From Amnibacterium setariae (GTDB taxonomy: Bacteria > Actinomycetota > Actinomycetes > Actinomycetales > Microbacteriaceae), in contig NZ_QXTG01000001.1 of NCBI RefSeq assembly GCF_003581425.1, forward strand, positions 558,001 to 622,000: 64,000 bases of DNA. Direction: 5' to 3'. Both the position numbers and the translations under genes were made by a program. The notes under the pieces are model-generated. The model saw nothing but the letters and a program-made list of their open reading frames with translations, searched no databases and had not been told where the DNA came from. This document shows, one piece after another, positions 33,430 to 42,263 of this stretch (position 1 is its first letter; each line of letters opens with the position of its first letter).

Positions 33430-34340
33430 TGCTCTCCTCCACCGTCCCGGCCGCCGAGAAGCGCCGTCGCTTCCGCGAGCTGCTCGCCGCCGACGGCATC
33501 GTGCGGATGCCCGGCGCCTTCAGCCCGCTCTCCACCCGCCTGATCCAGGAGAAGGGGTTCGAGGGCGTCTACCTCTCCGGCGCGGTGATGGCGAACGAGC
33601 TCGGCCTGCCCGACATCGGCCTGACCACGCTGACGGAGGTGGCGACGCGAGCCGCGCAGGTCGCCTCCGCCACCGACCTGCCGGTGCTCGTCGACGCGGA
33701 CACCGGGTTCGGCGAGCCGATGAACGTCGCGCGGACCGTGCAGGCGCTCGAGGACGCGGGCGTCGCCGGGCTGCACATCGAGGACCAGGTCAACCCGAAG
33801 CGGTGCGGCCACCTCGACGGCAAGGAGGTCGTCGACGAGCGGACCGCGCTGCAGCGGATCCGCGCGGCCGTGCAGGGGCGGCGCGACCCGGGCCTCGTGA
33901 TCATGGCGCGCACCGACGTGCGCGGCGTCGAGGGGATGGCCGCCGCGGTCGACCGGGCGAAGGCCCTCGTCGACGCGGGTGCCGACGCGGTCTTCCCGGA
34001 GGCGATGGCGTCGCTCGAGGAGTTCGCCGCGATGCGAGCCGCCGTCGACGTGCCGATCCTCGCCAACATGACCGAGTTCGGGAAGAGCGAGCTCTTCACG
34101 GTCGACCAGCTGCGCGACGTCGGCGTGGACCTCGTCATCTTCCCCGTCTCCCTGCTCCGCATCGCCATGGGCGCGATCGAGCGCGGGCTCGACGAGCTCG
34201 CCGCGTCGGGGTCGCTCCAGGCCGAGGTGCCGGGGATGCAGACGCGGGCCCGCCTCTACGAGCTCGTCGACTACGCCGCCTACTCGGCGTTCGACGACGG
34301 GGTCGCCTCGTTCGACCTCGCGAACAACCGGTCCGCCTGA
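33429..34340 (+). CDS. prpB: 2-Methylisocitrate lyase
   Basis: Cleaves 2-methylisocitrate to pyruvate and succinate. The product has 303 residues. The isocitrate lyase/PEP mutase superfamily signature KRCGHLDGKE (Cys catalytic, about residue 122) and the Mg-binding LVDADTGFGEP are clear; VIMARTD and PILANMTEFG complete the barrel. ATG 33429 shares its A with the prpD stop (TGATG), so translation is coupled. A 16-base gap separates it from prpC. Confidence 0.96.
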   Translation: MLSSTVPAAEKRRRFRELLAADGIVRMPGAFSPLSTRLIQEKGFEGVYLSGAVMANELGLPDIGLTTLTEVATRAAQVASATDLPVLVDADTGFGEPMNVARTVQALEDAGVAGLHIEDQVNPKRCGHLDGKEVVDERTALQRIRAAVQGRRDPGLVIMARTDVRGVEGMAAAVDRAKALVDAGADAVFPEAMASLEEFAAMRAAVDVPILANMTEFGKSELFTVDQLRDVGVDLVIFPVSLLRIAMGAIERGLDELAASGSLQAEVPGMQTRARLYELVDYAAYSAFDDGVASFDLANNRSA

Positions 34341-34356
34341 GCCGCGAAGGAGCGCC

Positions 34357-35478
34357 GTGCCCGACCAGGAGATCAAGAAGGGGCTCGCCGGGGTCGTCGT
34401 CGACACGACGGCGATCTCGAAGGTCAACCCCGAGACCAACTCGCTGCTCTACCGGGGCTACCCGGTGCAGCAGCTCGCCGCGCGCTGCTCGTTCGAGCAG
34501 GTCGCGTGGCTGCTCTGGCACGGCGAGCTGCCGACGCCGGACGAGCTCGCCGCGTTCGAGGCGCGGGAGCGCGCCGGCCGGGCGCTCGACCCGCGGGTGC
34601 GTGCCGTGATCGACGCGACGCCGCACGACGCGCACCCGATGGACGTCGTCCGCACCGCGGTGAGCCTGCTCGGCGCGCTCGACGCGCAGGCGGAGGACGC
34701 GTCGCGGGCGGCGGAGCTCGCGAAGGCGGAGCGGCTGCTCGCCGCGATCCCGGGGATCGTCGCCTACGACCAGCGCCGCCGCCGCGGGCTCGAGCCCGTC
34801 GAGCCCCGTGAGGACCTCGACTGGTCCCGGAACTTCCTCTGGACGACCTTCGGCGAGGAGCCGACCGAGGTCGCCGCCGACGTGTTCCGGATCTCGGCGG
34901 TGCTCTACGCCGAGCACTCGTTCAACGCCTCCACGTTCACGGCCCGGGTCGTGACCTCGACGCTCTCCGACCTGCACTCGGCGGTGACCGCGGCGATCGG
35001 CGCGCTCAAGGGTCCGCTGCACGGCGGCGCGAACGAGGCCGTCATGGTCGCCTTCGACGAGATCGGCTCGGCCGACCGCGCCGAGGCCTGGTTGCAGGAC
35101 GCGCTCGCCGCGAAGCGGAAGATCATGGGCTTCGGCCACCGCGTCTACAAGCACGGCGACTCCCGCGTCCCGACGATGGAGGCCGCCATGCGCCGCCTCG
35201 TCGCCGAGCACGGCGCGCAGGACCTCGAGGCGCTGTACGACGCGCTGCAGCGCGCGATGGATGCCGCGAAGGGCATACAGCCGAACCTCGACTACCCGAG
35301 CGGGCCGGCGTACCGCCTCCTCGGCTTCGACACCGCGCAGTTCACGCCGCTCTTCGTCGCCGCGCGGGTGACCGGCTGGACCGCCCACGTGATGGAGCAG
35401 CGGGCCGCGAACGCGCTGATCCGCCCGCTGTCGGCGTACGTCGGCCCGGACGAGCGGGAGGTGCCCGCGGGCGTCTGA
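34357..35478 (+). CDS. prpC: 2-Methylcitrate synthase
   Basis: Condenses propionyl-CoA with oxaloacetate, the entry step of the methylcitrate cycle. The product has 373 residues, the short citrate-synthase type. Catalytic features: EHSFNASTFTARV (His), GALKGPLHGGANE (His) and the signature GFGHRVYKHGDSR, with the catalytic Asp in NLDYPSGP. GTG 34357 has AAGGAG 7 nt upstream. Position after prpD and prpB argues for 2-methylcitrate synthase rather than the housekeeping citrate synthase. Confidence 0.94.
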   Translation: MPDQEIKKGLAGVVVDTTAISKVNPETNSLLYRGYPVQQLAARCSFEQVAWLLWHGELPTPDELAAFEARERAGRALDPRVRAVIDATPHDAHPMDVVRTAVSLLGALDAQAEDASRAAELAKAERLLAAIPGIVAYDQRRRRGLEPVEPREDLDWSRNFLWTTFGEEPTEVAADVFRISAVLYAEHSFNASTFTARVVTSTLSDLHSAVTAAIGALKGPLHGGANEAVMVAFDEIGSADRAEAWLQDALAAKRKIMGFGHRVYKHGDSRVPTMEAAMRRLVAEHGAQDLEALYDALQRAMDAAKGIQPNLDYPSGPAYRLLGFDTAQFTPLFVAARVTGWTAHVMEQRAANALIRPLSAYVGPDEREVPAGV

Positions 35479-35504
35479 CGCGCGGGCCGGGCCAGGATGG
35501 GCCC

Positions 35505-36251
35505 GTGCCGAGCGTCGCCGCGATCGTGCCGACCCTCGTCGGCGTCGCCCTGCTGTGCGGCGCCACCGTCGCGGTGCTCGCGCTCGCCGGCGTGCCCGAG
35601 CGGTTCGGCCCGACCCTCGCCGTCCTCCGGGCGGCGGTGCAGCTCGCGGTCATCAGCCTGATCCTCACCGGCGTGATCACGAGCCCCGTCTGGGTCGGGG
35701 TCGCGCTGCTCGTCATGCTCGGCGTCGCGGTCGCGACGTCCACGCGGCGGCTCGGCCGGAGCCGGCGGCACCTCGGGGTCGTCCTCGCCGCGATCGGCGC
35801 GGGCACGGCGCTCGCGCTCGCCGTCGTGTTCGCGAGCGGCGCGCTCGCGCCGACCCCGCGCTACCTGCTCGCGATCGGCGGGATCGTCGTCGGCAACGCG
35901 ATGGCGATCACGACCCTGACCGCGCGCCGCTTCCTCGAGGCCGTCGACGAGCACTGGGACGAGGTGGAGGGCTGGCTCGCCCTCGGGGCGCAGCCGCGGG
36001 AGGCGACCCGCGACCTCGCCCGCGGCGCCGTGCGCACCGCGCTGGTCCCCTCCGTGGACCAGACGAAGACCACCGGGCTCGTGACCCTGCCGGGCGCCTT
36101 CGTCGGGGCGGTCTTCGGCGGCCTGCCGCCCTTCGAGGCGGGCCGGTTCCAGATCGTCGTCCTCGCCGCGATCCTCGCGGCGGGCTCGCTCGCCGCCGTG
36201 CTCGTGGTCCGGCTGCTCGGTTCGGTCGAGCGGCGGCCCGTCCGCGGCTGA
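35505..36251 (+). CDS. FetB/YbbM-type ABC transporter permease (UPF0014)
   Basis: A 248-residue permease with about seven spans. The central IGGIVVGNAMAITTLTARRFLE and the EGWLALGAQPREATRDLARGAVRTALVPSVDQTKTTGLVTLPGAF region (shown in pieces) are diagnostic of UPF0014, which includes E. coli FetB, an iron-related export permease. The ATPase partner FetA, usually adjacent, is not next to it here. GTG 35505 follows a weak CAGGAT box; there is no clear ribosome binding site. It is convergent with the small HExxH protein gene, 9 bases between stops. Confidence 0.88.
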   Translation: MPSVAAIVPTLVGVALLCGATVAVLALAGVPERFGPTLAVLRAAVQLAVISLILTGVITSPVWVGVALLVMLGVAVATSTRRLGRSRRHLGVVLAAIGAGTALALAVVFASGALAPTPRYLLAIGGIVVGNAMAITTLTARRFLEAVDEHWDEVEGWLALGAQPREATRDLARGAVRTALVPSVDQTKTTGLVTLPGAFVGAVFGGLPPFEAGRFQIVVLAAILAAGSLAAVLVVRLLGSVERRPVRG

Positions 36252-36260
36252 GGCGGCGCG

Positions 36261-36674
36261 TCAGCGGCGCAGCCGGCGACGCGGGACGTCCTGGTAACCG
36301 CCGTCGGCGAGACCGGCGGCCCGCTCGAACGGGTTGTGCGCCGCGCGGTCGCCGGACACCACCAGCGACCAGGCCGCGCCGAGGAGGTAGGCCGGCAGGA
36401 AGGGGAGGCCGCCCCAGCGCAGCCACTGCGACGCGTGCCGCGACTCGTGCTCGAGGACGCGCGGCAGCGCGCCCACGAGCGCCCCGGCGGATCCGGGTAC
36501 GAGGACGACGTTCCCGACGGTCATCGCGCCGGCGCCCCGCAGCGGCAGCCGGACACCGTCGGCGATCAGCAGGCCGTGGGGTCCCCGGCGAATCCGCGCC
36601 CTCCCGAGCCGGGCGAGCAGCACCCCGAGTGCCGTCGACCCGTTCACCAGGTTGCCGAAGCGCCGCGTGTCCAC
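36261..36674 (-). CDS. Small membrane protein with HExxH-like motif
   Basis: A 137-residue protein: a basic N-terminus, a beta-rich part with a GAMTVGNVVLVPGSAG turn, then RVLEHESRHASQWLRWG with H-E-S-R-H, a membrane-like helix LPFLPAYLLGAAWSLVVSG and HNPFERAAGL, whose Glu could be a third zinc ligand. This layout resembles small metallopeptidase-like proteins (DUF4157-type region), but catalytic activity is unproven. GTG 36674 has AAGG upstream. The first copy of the MITE-like repeat begins 51 bases upstream of its start. Confidence 0.7.
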   Translation of the reverse strand: MDTRRFGNLVNGSTALGVLLARLGRARIRRGPHGLLIADGVRLPLRGAGAMTVGNVVLVPGSAGALVGALPRVLEHESRHASQWLRWGGLPFLPAYLLGAAWSLVVSGDRAAHNPFERAAGLADGGYQDVPRRRLRR

Positions 36675-36725
36675 GCCCCCATCCTTCGCCCTGGGCTCGC
36701 ATCCGCTTCGCGCTCTCCCGCCCCG

Positions 36726-36959
36726 CTGGTCGAGGTGCGAGTGGAGCGAGCCTCGAGACCACAGCCTCGAACTCGCTCCGGATCCGTGCCGCTCCGACGC
36801 CGGTGAAGCGGCACGAATCCGGAGCAAGTCGGCCCGTTTCAACTGCATCCGCCCGTTTCCGCCGCACGAAGACACGCCATCCCGATGAACGGAAACACCT
36901 GGCTCAAAGCGGGATGCAGTGCGGGGTGGTCTCGAGGCTCGCTGCGCTCGCACCTCGAC
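36726..36959. repeat. MITE-like dispersed element, copy 1
   Basis: A 234-bp element bounded by inverted terminal repeats of about 33 bp: 36726-36760 (core GGTCGAGGTGCGAG) and 36928-36959 (the same reversed). Inside is a second inverted repeat around GCTCCGGATCCGTGCCGCT and AGCGGCACGAATCCGGAGC, then about 100 bases with no reading frame. The second copy at 58590-58855 is similar over its whole length. No coding capacity for a transposase. Confidence 0.75.
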
Positions 36960-36973
36960 AAACGGGAACCCGT

Positions 36974-37055
36974 GGTCAAGGCTCGCTGCGCTCGCACCTC
37001 GACCAGCGGAGCACGGTGGTTGAGCCGGGCGCTCCGCGCCCGTGCCGAAACCACC
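36974..37055. repeat. Extra module A and module B beside the MITE-like element
   Basis: 36974-37004 repeats module A (the terminal repeat) once more in tandem. 37015-37055 is module B, bounded by GGTGGT and ACCACC, with an internal GGGCGC-TCC-GCGCCC hairpin. The same B module follows copy 2 at 58871-58909. Confidence 0.65.
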
Positions 37056-37463
37056 TCACGTGCGGGGAGGTCGGCGCTCCGCGAGGGACTTCAGGCGGGC
37101 GAGGTCGGCCGTCACGGCGGCCGCGTCGCGCTCGAAGTCGGCGTCGGAGGCGACGCCCTGGCGGAGGGTGAAGACCGCCTCCGCGCCGTCGGGGTGCTCG
37201 AGGATCCGGAACGGGTTCCGCGTCACGGAGCCGTCCGGCAGCGTCACGTCGTGGTCGAGCACGCCGTACGGGTTCGGGGCCGCGAAGACGACCCTCACGC
37301 GGCCCATCGGGGAGTCGACGGCGAAGGCGCCGTCGCCCTCCTGCTGCACCTCGCCCTGCGCCAGGCCGCCCGCCCACCGCGGCAGCAGGTCGGGGTCGCG
37401 GGCGATCCCGACGACCCGGTCCCGCGGGGCGCGGATCACGGTGCTGATGTGCCTGCTCGTCAT
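37056..37463 (-). CDS. SRPBCC (START-like) family protein
   Basis: A 135-residue helix-grip protein. The start TSRHISTVIRAPRDRVVGIARDPDLLPRWAGGL is the usual opening of polyketide-cyclase/START-like proteins, followed by a beta sheet with VRVVFAAPNPYGVLDHDVTL and a long C-terminal helix. Such proteins bind a hydrophobic ligand in a cavity; the ligand is unknown. ATG 37463 lies 7 nt behind TATCGT, so it is probably leaderless; an upstream GTG 37472 would sit in the -10 region. It diverges from the alpha/beta hydrolase gene by 50 bases. Confidence 0.85.
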   Translation of the reverse strand: MTSRHISTVIRAPRDRVVGIARDPDLLPRWAGGLAQGEVQQEGDGAFAVDSPMGRVRVVFAAPNPYGVLDHDVTLPDGSVTRNPFRILEHPDGAEAVFTLRQGVASDADFERDAAAVTADLARLKSLAERRPPRT

Positions 37464-37470
37464 GAACCGC

Positions 37471-37476
37471 ACGATA
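37471..37476 (-). promoter_or_regulatory. -10 box of leaderless SRPBCC gene
   Basis: TATCGT on the minus strand, 7 nt before ATG 37463. Confidence 0.45.
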
Positions 37477-37513
37477 GGCCGGGCGTCGTCCTGCCGGGGA
37501 GGAGGATCGGGGC

Positions 37514-38395
37514 GTGACCGACCTCGACGAGACCACGTCCCTCGCCGCCGACGCCGCCGAGCTCGGCGTCGACGGCCCCCTGCCCCGCGTCGAACGGGTC
37601 GGCGTCGAGGTCGACGGTCGCCTCGTCAGCGCGCTGCGGTGGGGTGCCCGCCCCGGGGTGACGCTGCTGCACGGTGCGGGGCTGAACGCGCACACCTGGG
37701 ATGCGACGCTGCTGGCGCTGGGGGAGGAGGCGCTCGCCGTCGACCTGCCCGGCCACGGCGACTCCGCGTGGCGCGACGACTTCGACTACCGGCCCGTGAC
37801 GAACGCGCACGCGGTCGCGGGCCTGCTCGACGCGCTCGGGACCGGGCCGCAGGTCGTGGTCGGGCAGTCGCTCGGCGGCCTCACCGCGGTCGCGCTCGCG
37901 GCGGAGCGGCCGGACCTCGTCCGGGCCCTCGTCGTCGTGGACGCGAGCCCCGGCCTCCGCGTCGGGGACGCCCGGCAGGTGACGGAGTTCCTCGCCGGCG
38001 ACCAGGTCTTCGACTCCCGCGAGCAGATCGTCGACAACGCGATCGCCGCCGGCATCGGGTCCGACCGCGCCAGGATCACGCGCGGCGTCGCGCACAACAC
38101 CCGCGTCCGCGACGACGGGAAGGTCGTGTGGAAGCACCACCTCGCGTATCCGCCGAAGGACGTGCCGGGCCTGCCCGACATCACGACGCCGTGGTCGGCG
38201 CTCACGGGCACGGACGTGCCGGTGCTGCTCGTGCGCGCCGCGCACGGCTACCTGCCGGACGACGTCGTCGCCGAGTTCCGCGAGCGGGTGCCCCGCGCGA
38301 CGGTGGTCGAGCTCGAGACCGGGCACAACGTGCAGGAGCAGGACCCGGCCGGGCTCGCCGCCGCGATCCGCGCCCTCGCGGCGCCCGAACGCTGA
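37514..38395 (+). CDS. Alpha/beta hydrolase
   Basis: A 293-residue esterase/hydrolase-fold protein. The oxyanion strand VTLLHGAGLNAHTWD, nucleophile elbow GQSLGG (Ser about 117), and the late ETGHNVQEQDP (His) form the usual triad; the acidic member is probably the Asp in the segment VLLVRAAHGYLPDD. It acts on an unknown small ester or C-C bond. GTG 37514 has GGGAGGAGG about 9 nt upstream. It stands alone, 55 bases ahead of the sulfhydrylase gene. Confidence 0.9.
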   Translation: MTDLDETTSLAADAAELGVDGPLPRVERVGVEVDGRLVSALRWGARPGVTLLHGAGLNAHTWDATLLALGEEALAVDLPGHGDSAWRDDFDYRPVTNAHAVAGLLDALGTGPQVVVGQSLGGLTAVALAAERPDLVRALVVVDASPGLRVGDARQVTEFLAGDQVFDSREQIVDNAIAAGIGSDRARITRGVAHNTRVRDDGKVVWKHHLAYPPKDVPGLPDITTPWSALTGTDVPVLLVRAAHGYLPDDVVAEFRERVPRATVVELETGHNVQEQDPAGLAAAIRALAAPER

Positions 38396-38437
38396 CGCCG
38401 TGTTACGCGGCGCCCTGCGGGTGCCGCCGTGCGCCGC

Positions 38438-38443
38438 TAGCGT
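38438..38443 (+). promoter_or_regulatory. -10 box of leaderless sulfhydrylase gene
   Basis: TAGCGT, 7 nt before ATG 38451. Confidence 0.45.
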
Positions 38444-38450
38444 CCGTCGG

Positions 38451-39758
38451 ATGAGCGACGAGGACTGGGGCTTCGACACCGCGCAGGTGCACGCGGGGGC
38501 CGCGCCCGATCCGGGCACCCGGGCCCGGGCGACCCCGATCTTCGCGACCTCGAGCTTCGTGTACGACAGCGCCGAGCAGGCGGCCGCGCAGTTCCTGCTC
38601 GACGACGTCGAGGGGTTCGGCTACACGCGCATGGGCAACCCCACGACCGCGGTGGCGGAGCGGCGGATCGCCGCGCTCGAGGGCGGCGCGGATGCGGTGG
38701 CGACGGCGAGCGGCCAGTCCGCGACGGCGCTCGCCCTGCTCAACCTGCTGCGCAGCGGCGACCACATCGTCATGGCCAGCCAGATCTACGGCGGCACCAC
38801 GAACCTGCTCGTCCAGCGGTTCGCCGAGATCGGGATCACGACGACGGCGGTGCCGGTCGGCGACCTCGACGCCTGGCGGGCCGCCGTCCGGCCGAGCACG
38901 CGCGCGTTCTTCGTCGAGAGCATCGGCAACCCGACGGGCGCCGTCGCCGACCTGCCCGCGCTCGCGGCGGTCGCGCACGACGAGGCGCGGGTGCCGCTCG
39001 TCGTCGACAACACCCTCGCGACCCCGTACCTCCTGCGGCCGCTCGAGCACGGAGCGGACGTCGTCGTCCACTCGACGACGAAGTTCCTCTCCGGCCACGG
39101 CACCGTCATCGGCGGCGTGGTCGTCGACGGCGCCACCTTCGACTTCGGCGCGGAGCCCGAGCGCTGGCCCGGCTTTCACGTGCCCGACGCGGGGCACGGC
39201 ACCGAGGGGTACTGGGCCCGATTCTCACCGCAGCGGCAGGCGTACAGCCGACGGCTCCGCAGCACGGTGCTGCGCGACTACGGGCCCGCGCCGTCGCCCT
39301 TCAACAGCTTCATGCTCATCCAGGGGCTCGAGACCCTGAGCCTGCGGATGCGCCAGCACGTCGCGAACGCGGAGGCGGTCGTCGCGCACCTGCGCTCCCA
39401 CCCGCAGGTGCTCTCGGTCCACCACCCGTCCGTCCCCGGCACGCCGTTCGCGGAGGTCGCGCAGCGGCTGCTGCCGCGCGGCGGCGGCGCGATCGTCTCC
39501 TTCGACATCGACGGCGGCCTGGACGCGGGGCGCCGGTTCGTCGACGGCGTCCGGCTGTTCAGCCACCTCGCCAACGTCGGCGACGTCCGCAGCCTGGTCA
39601 TCCACCCGGCGTCGACCACGAACTCGAGCCAGCCGACCGAGCAGCTGGCCGCCGCCGGCATCGGGCCGGGCCTCATCCGGCTGTCCGTCGGCATCGAGGA
39701 CCCGGCCGACCTGATCCGCGACCTCGACCGGGCATTCCTCGCCGCGCAGAGTGGTTGA
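38451..39758 (+). CDS. O-acetyl-/O-succinylhomoserine sulfhydrylase family PLP enzyme
   Basis: A 435-residue member of the Cys/Met metabolism PLP family. It opens [33 protein letters not shown] and has [32 protein letters not shown], the PLP-lysine motif [16 protein letters not shown], and the C-terminal [13 protein letters not shown], the combination typical of MetY-type sulfhydrylases that make homocysteine from O-acetylhomoserine and sulfide. The message is probably leaderless. An Opp-type ABC importer follows after 36 bases in the same direction, so the locus may serve sulfur scavenging; this link is inferred. Confidence 0.9.
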   Translation: MSDEDWGFDTAQVHAGAAPDPGTRARATPIFATSSFVYDSAEQAAAQFLLDDVEGFGYTRMGNPTTAVAERRIAALEGGADAVATASGQSATALALLNLLRSGDHIVMASQIYGGTTNLLVQRFAEIGITTTAVPVGDLDAWRAAVRPSTRAFFVESIGNPTGAVADLPALAAVAHDEARVPLVVDNTLATPYLLRPLEHGADVVVHSTTKFLSGHGTVIGGVVVDGATFDFGAEPERWPGFHVPDAGHGTEGYWARFSPQRQAYSRRLRSTVLRDYGPAPSPFNSFMLIQGLETLSLRMRQHVANAEAVVAHLRSHPQVLSVHHPSVPGTPFAEVAQRLLPRGGGAIVSFDIDGGLDAGRRFVDGVRLFSHLANVGDVRSLVIHPASTTNSSQPTEQLAAAGIGPGLIRLSVGIEDPADLIRDLDRAFLAAQSG

Positions 39759-39794
39759 CCCGTCCACTGCTCGTGGAACGGGAGAATGACTGAC

Positions 39795-41297
39795 ATGCGC
39801 ACCACCAGGTCCCTGCTCGCCGCAGGCATCGGCATCGGCCTCGCGGTCGCGCTGGCGGCCTGCTCGCCGGGCACCTCGTCGACGGGCGGCGCGACCGACC
39901 GCGACGCGACGGTCGGCGTCGGGCTCTACCTCGAGCCGACCGATCTGGACGTCCGGACCACGTCGGGCGTCGCGCTCGACCAGGTGCTGATCGACAACGT
40001 CTACCAGGGGCTCGTCGGCCTCGACGGCAGCGGCCGGATCCACGACGTGCTGGCGAAGACCCACACCGTCTCCGCCGACGGCCTCACCTACGACTTCGCG
40101 CTGAAGCCCGGCACGACCTTCAGCAACGGCCACGAGCTCGACTCGGCCGACGTGGTCTGGAGCCTGAAGCAGGTGAAGGACACGAAGACGGACGTCGGCA
40201 ACGGCGACCTCGCGGCCGTGCGGTCGATCACGGCGCCGTCCGCGACGTCGGTCCGGCTCACGCTGTCGAAGCCCGACTCCGAGCTGCTCTACTCCCTCGC
40301 CGGCCGCGCGGGCCTCGTGCTCGACGAGGAGGCGACGAACGACCTGAAGACCACCGCGGTCGGCAGCGGGCCCTACCTGCTGAAGGCGTGGAAGCAGGGC
40401 GACAGCATCACGCTGACCCGCAACGCGAAGTACTGGGGGACGAAGGCGAAGGTCGCCTCGGTCGTCTTCCGCTACTTCTCCGACCGCGGCGCTGCGGTGA
40501 ACGCGGCCCTGAACGGCGACATCCAGGTCCTCACGACCGTCGACCCGACGTTGAAGGCGAAGTTCGCCGGCAACCAGGACTTCGCCCTGAAGAAGGGCAT
40601 CTCCACCGACAAGTACACGCTCGTCCTCAACTCGAAGAAGGCGCCGCTGAACCGGCTCGAGGTGCGGCGGGCGTTGAAGCAGGCGATCGACCCGAAGGCG
40701 ATCATCGCGGCGATCGGCGGCGACGGCGTCGCGCAGGGCGGTCCGATCCCGAAGGGCGACCCCGGCTACCGGGACCTCACAGCGCTGAACCCCTACGACC
40801 CCGCCGCGGCGAAGGCGGCGCTGCAGAAGGCCGGCGTCGCCGGGACGACGCTGACCCTCACGATCCCGAACGTGTACGGCACCGCCGTGACGGACGTGCT
40901 CACGAGCGAGCTCAAGGCCGTCGGCGTCACCCTCAAGGTGAACAGCGTCGACTTCACGACCTGGCTGACGAAGGTCTACACGAACAAGGACTACGAGCTG
41001 AGCTTCGTCGACCACGCGGAGGCGCACGACTTCGCCAACTGGGTCACGCCGGGGTACTACTTCGACTACTCGAACGGGAAGGTGAACGCGCTCTACGGCG
41101 AGGCCTCCACGGCGCTGACCGCGTCGGACGCGGACGCCAAGCTGGCGGAGGCGGCCGAGATCGTCGCGAAGGACGTGCCCGCCGTGTGGCTTTACACCGC
41201 CATCAACGAGACCGCGATCCGCGACGGCGTCACCGGCTTCCCGGCGGACTTCACGAGCAACCGGCTGAACCTGAGCGACCTCGCCGTGGCCGGCTAG
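39795..41297 (+). CDS. ABC importer substrate-binding lipoprotein, family 5
   Basis: A 500-residue extracellular solute-binding protein (peptide/nickel/Opp type). Residues 1-23 are a lipoprotein signal with lipobox LAAC (Cys23). The body shows the family core GLTYDFALKPGTTFSNGHELDSADVVWSL-type segment, AVGSGPYLLKAWKQGDSITL and LVLNSKKAPLNRLEVRRALKQAID (in pieces). ATG 39795 is preferred over ATG 39786 because GGGAG is 10 nt before it but only 1 nt before the other. First of five importer genes; it lies behind the sulfhydrylase gene. Confidence 0.93.
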   Translation: MRTTRSLLAAGIGIGLAVALAACSPGTSSTGGATDRDATVGVGLYLEPTDLDVRTTSGVALDQVLIDNVYQGLVGLDGSGRIHDVLAKTHTVSADGLTYDFALKPGTTFSNGHELDSADVVWSLKQVKDTKTDVGNGDLAAVRSITAPSATSVRLTLSKPDSELLYSLAGRAGLVLDEEATNDLKTTAVGSGPYLLKAWKQGDSITLTRNAKYWGTKAKVASVVFRYFSDRGAAVNAALNGDIQVLTTVDPTLKAKFAGNQDFALKKGISTDKYTLVLNSKKAPLNRLEVRRALKQAIDPKAIIAAIGGDGVAQGGPIPKGDPGYRDLTALNPYDPAAAKAALQKAGVAGTTLTLTIPNVYGTAVTDVLTSELKAVGVTLKVNSVDFTTWLTKVYTNKDYELSFVDHAEAHDFANWVTPGYYFDYSNGKVNALYGEASTALTASDADAKLAEAAEIVAKDVPAVWLYTAINETAIRDGVTGFPADFTSNRLNLSDLAVAG

Positions 41298-41312
41298 CAG
41301 GCGGCCGCGTCC

Positions 41313-42263
41313 GTGCTGCGCTTCCTCGCGACCCGGGTCGCGCTGCTGCTGCTCGGCCTGCTCGTCGCCGCCGTGCTGATCTTCGCGGTCCTGCGGGTGC
41401 TGCCCGGCGACGTCGCGCAGGTGGTCGGCGGCACGCAGGCCTCGGCGGCGCAGGTCGCCAGGATCCGCTCCGAGCTCGGCCTCGACCGGCCCGTGGTCCT
41501 GCAGTTCCTCGACTGGATCGGCGGCGTCGCACGGCTCGACCTCGGCCGCTCGCTCGTCACCGGCAGCCCGGTCGCTGCGGAGCTCGGGCAGAAGCTCGAG
41601 GTGACGCTGCCGCTGGCCGGCCTCTCCCTGCTGTTCGGCCTCGGCCTCGGCCTCCCGCTCGGGGTGCTCTCCGCGGTGCTGCACCGGCGCGCCGGCGGCT
41701 TCCTCATCGCCGCGGCGGCGCAGCTGCTGGCCGCGGTCCCCGTCGTCTTCGCCGGCGTGCTGCTGATCCTGCTGCTCGGCAGCTGGCTGCACCTGCTGCC
41801 CGTGCAGGGCTTCCCCCTCGACGGCTGGCGGCAGCCCGGCCGGGCGTTCGCCTCCCTGATCCTGCCCGCGCTCACGATCGGCGTCGTGGAGGGCGCCGTC
41901 GTCCTCCGCTTCACCCGGTCGGCGACCCTCGAGGCGCTCGGGCAGGACCACGTCCGCGCCGCCGCGGCGCGGGGGATGACGCTGAACCGGGCGCTCGTCG
42001 TGCACGGCCTGCCGGGCGTCCTCCTCTCCGTCGTCTCGGTGATCGGGCTCGAGATCGCCGCGCTGCTCGTCGGCGCGGTCGTGGTCGAGCAGCTGTTCCA
42101 GCTGCCCGGCGTCGGCCGGATGCTGGTCGCCGACGTGGGGAACCGCGACCTCGTCAAGGTGCAGAGCGAGCTCCTCGTGCTGACCGGCCTGATCCTCGTC
42201 GTCGGCGCGGTCGTCGACGTGGTGCACCGCCTCGTCGACCCGCGGGAGCGGGAGGCCGCGTGA
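41313..42263 (+). CDS. Opp/Dpp-type ABC importer permease 1
   Basis: A 316-residue permease with six spans (first at about 8-30). The start LRFLATRVALLLLGLLVAAVLIFAVLRVLPGD is the DppB/OppB hallmark (single span then a periplasmic part), and the EAA loop is in RSATLEALGQDHVRAAAARGMTLNRALVVHGLP. GTG 41313 follows 15 bases after the binding-protein stop. Its stop overlaps the second permease start (GTGA). Confidence 0.93.
   Translation: MLRFLATRVALLLLGLLVAAVLIFAVLRVLPGDVAQVVGGTQASAAQVARIRSELGLDRPVVLQFLDWIGGVARLDLGRSLVTGSPVAAELGQKLEVTLPLAGLSLLFGLGLGLPLGVLSAVLHRRAGGFLIAAAAQLLAAVPVVFAGVLLILLLGSWLHLLPVQGFPLDGWRQPGRAFASLILPALTIGVVEGAVVLRFTRSATLEALGQDHVRAAAARGMTLNRALVVHGLPGVLLSVVSVIGLEIAALLVGAVVVEQLFQLPGVGRMLVADVGNRDLVKVQSELLVLTGLILVVGAVVDVVHRLVDPREREAA

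Noticed and set aside
36726-37055. Small open frames in the repeat region.
   Set aside because: Frames are not preserved between the two copies of the element, so the region is non-coding.
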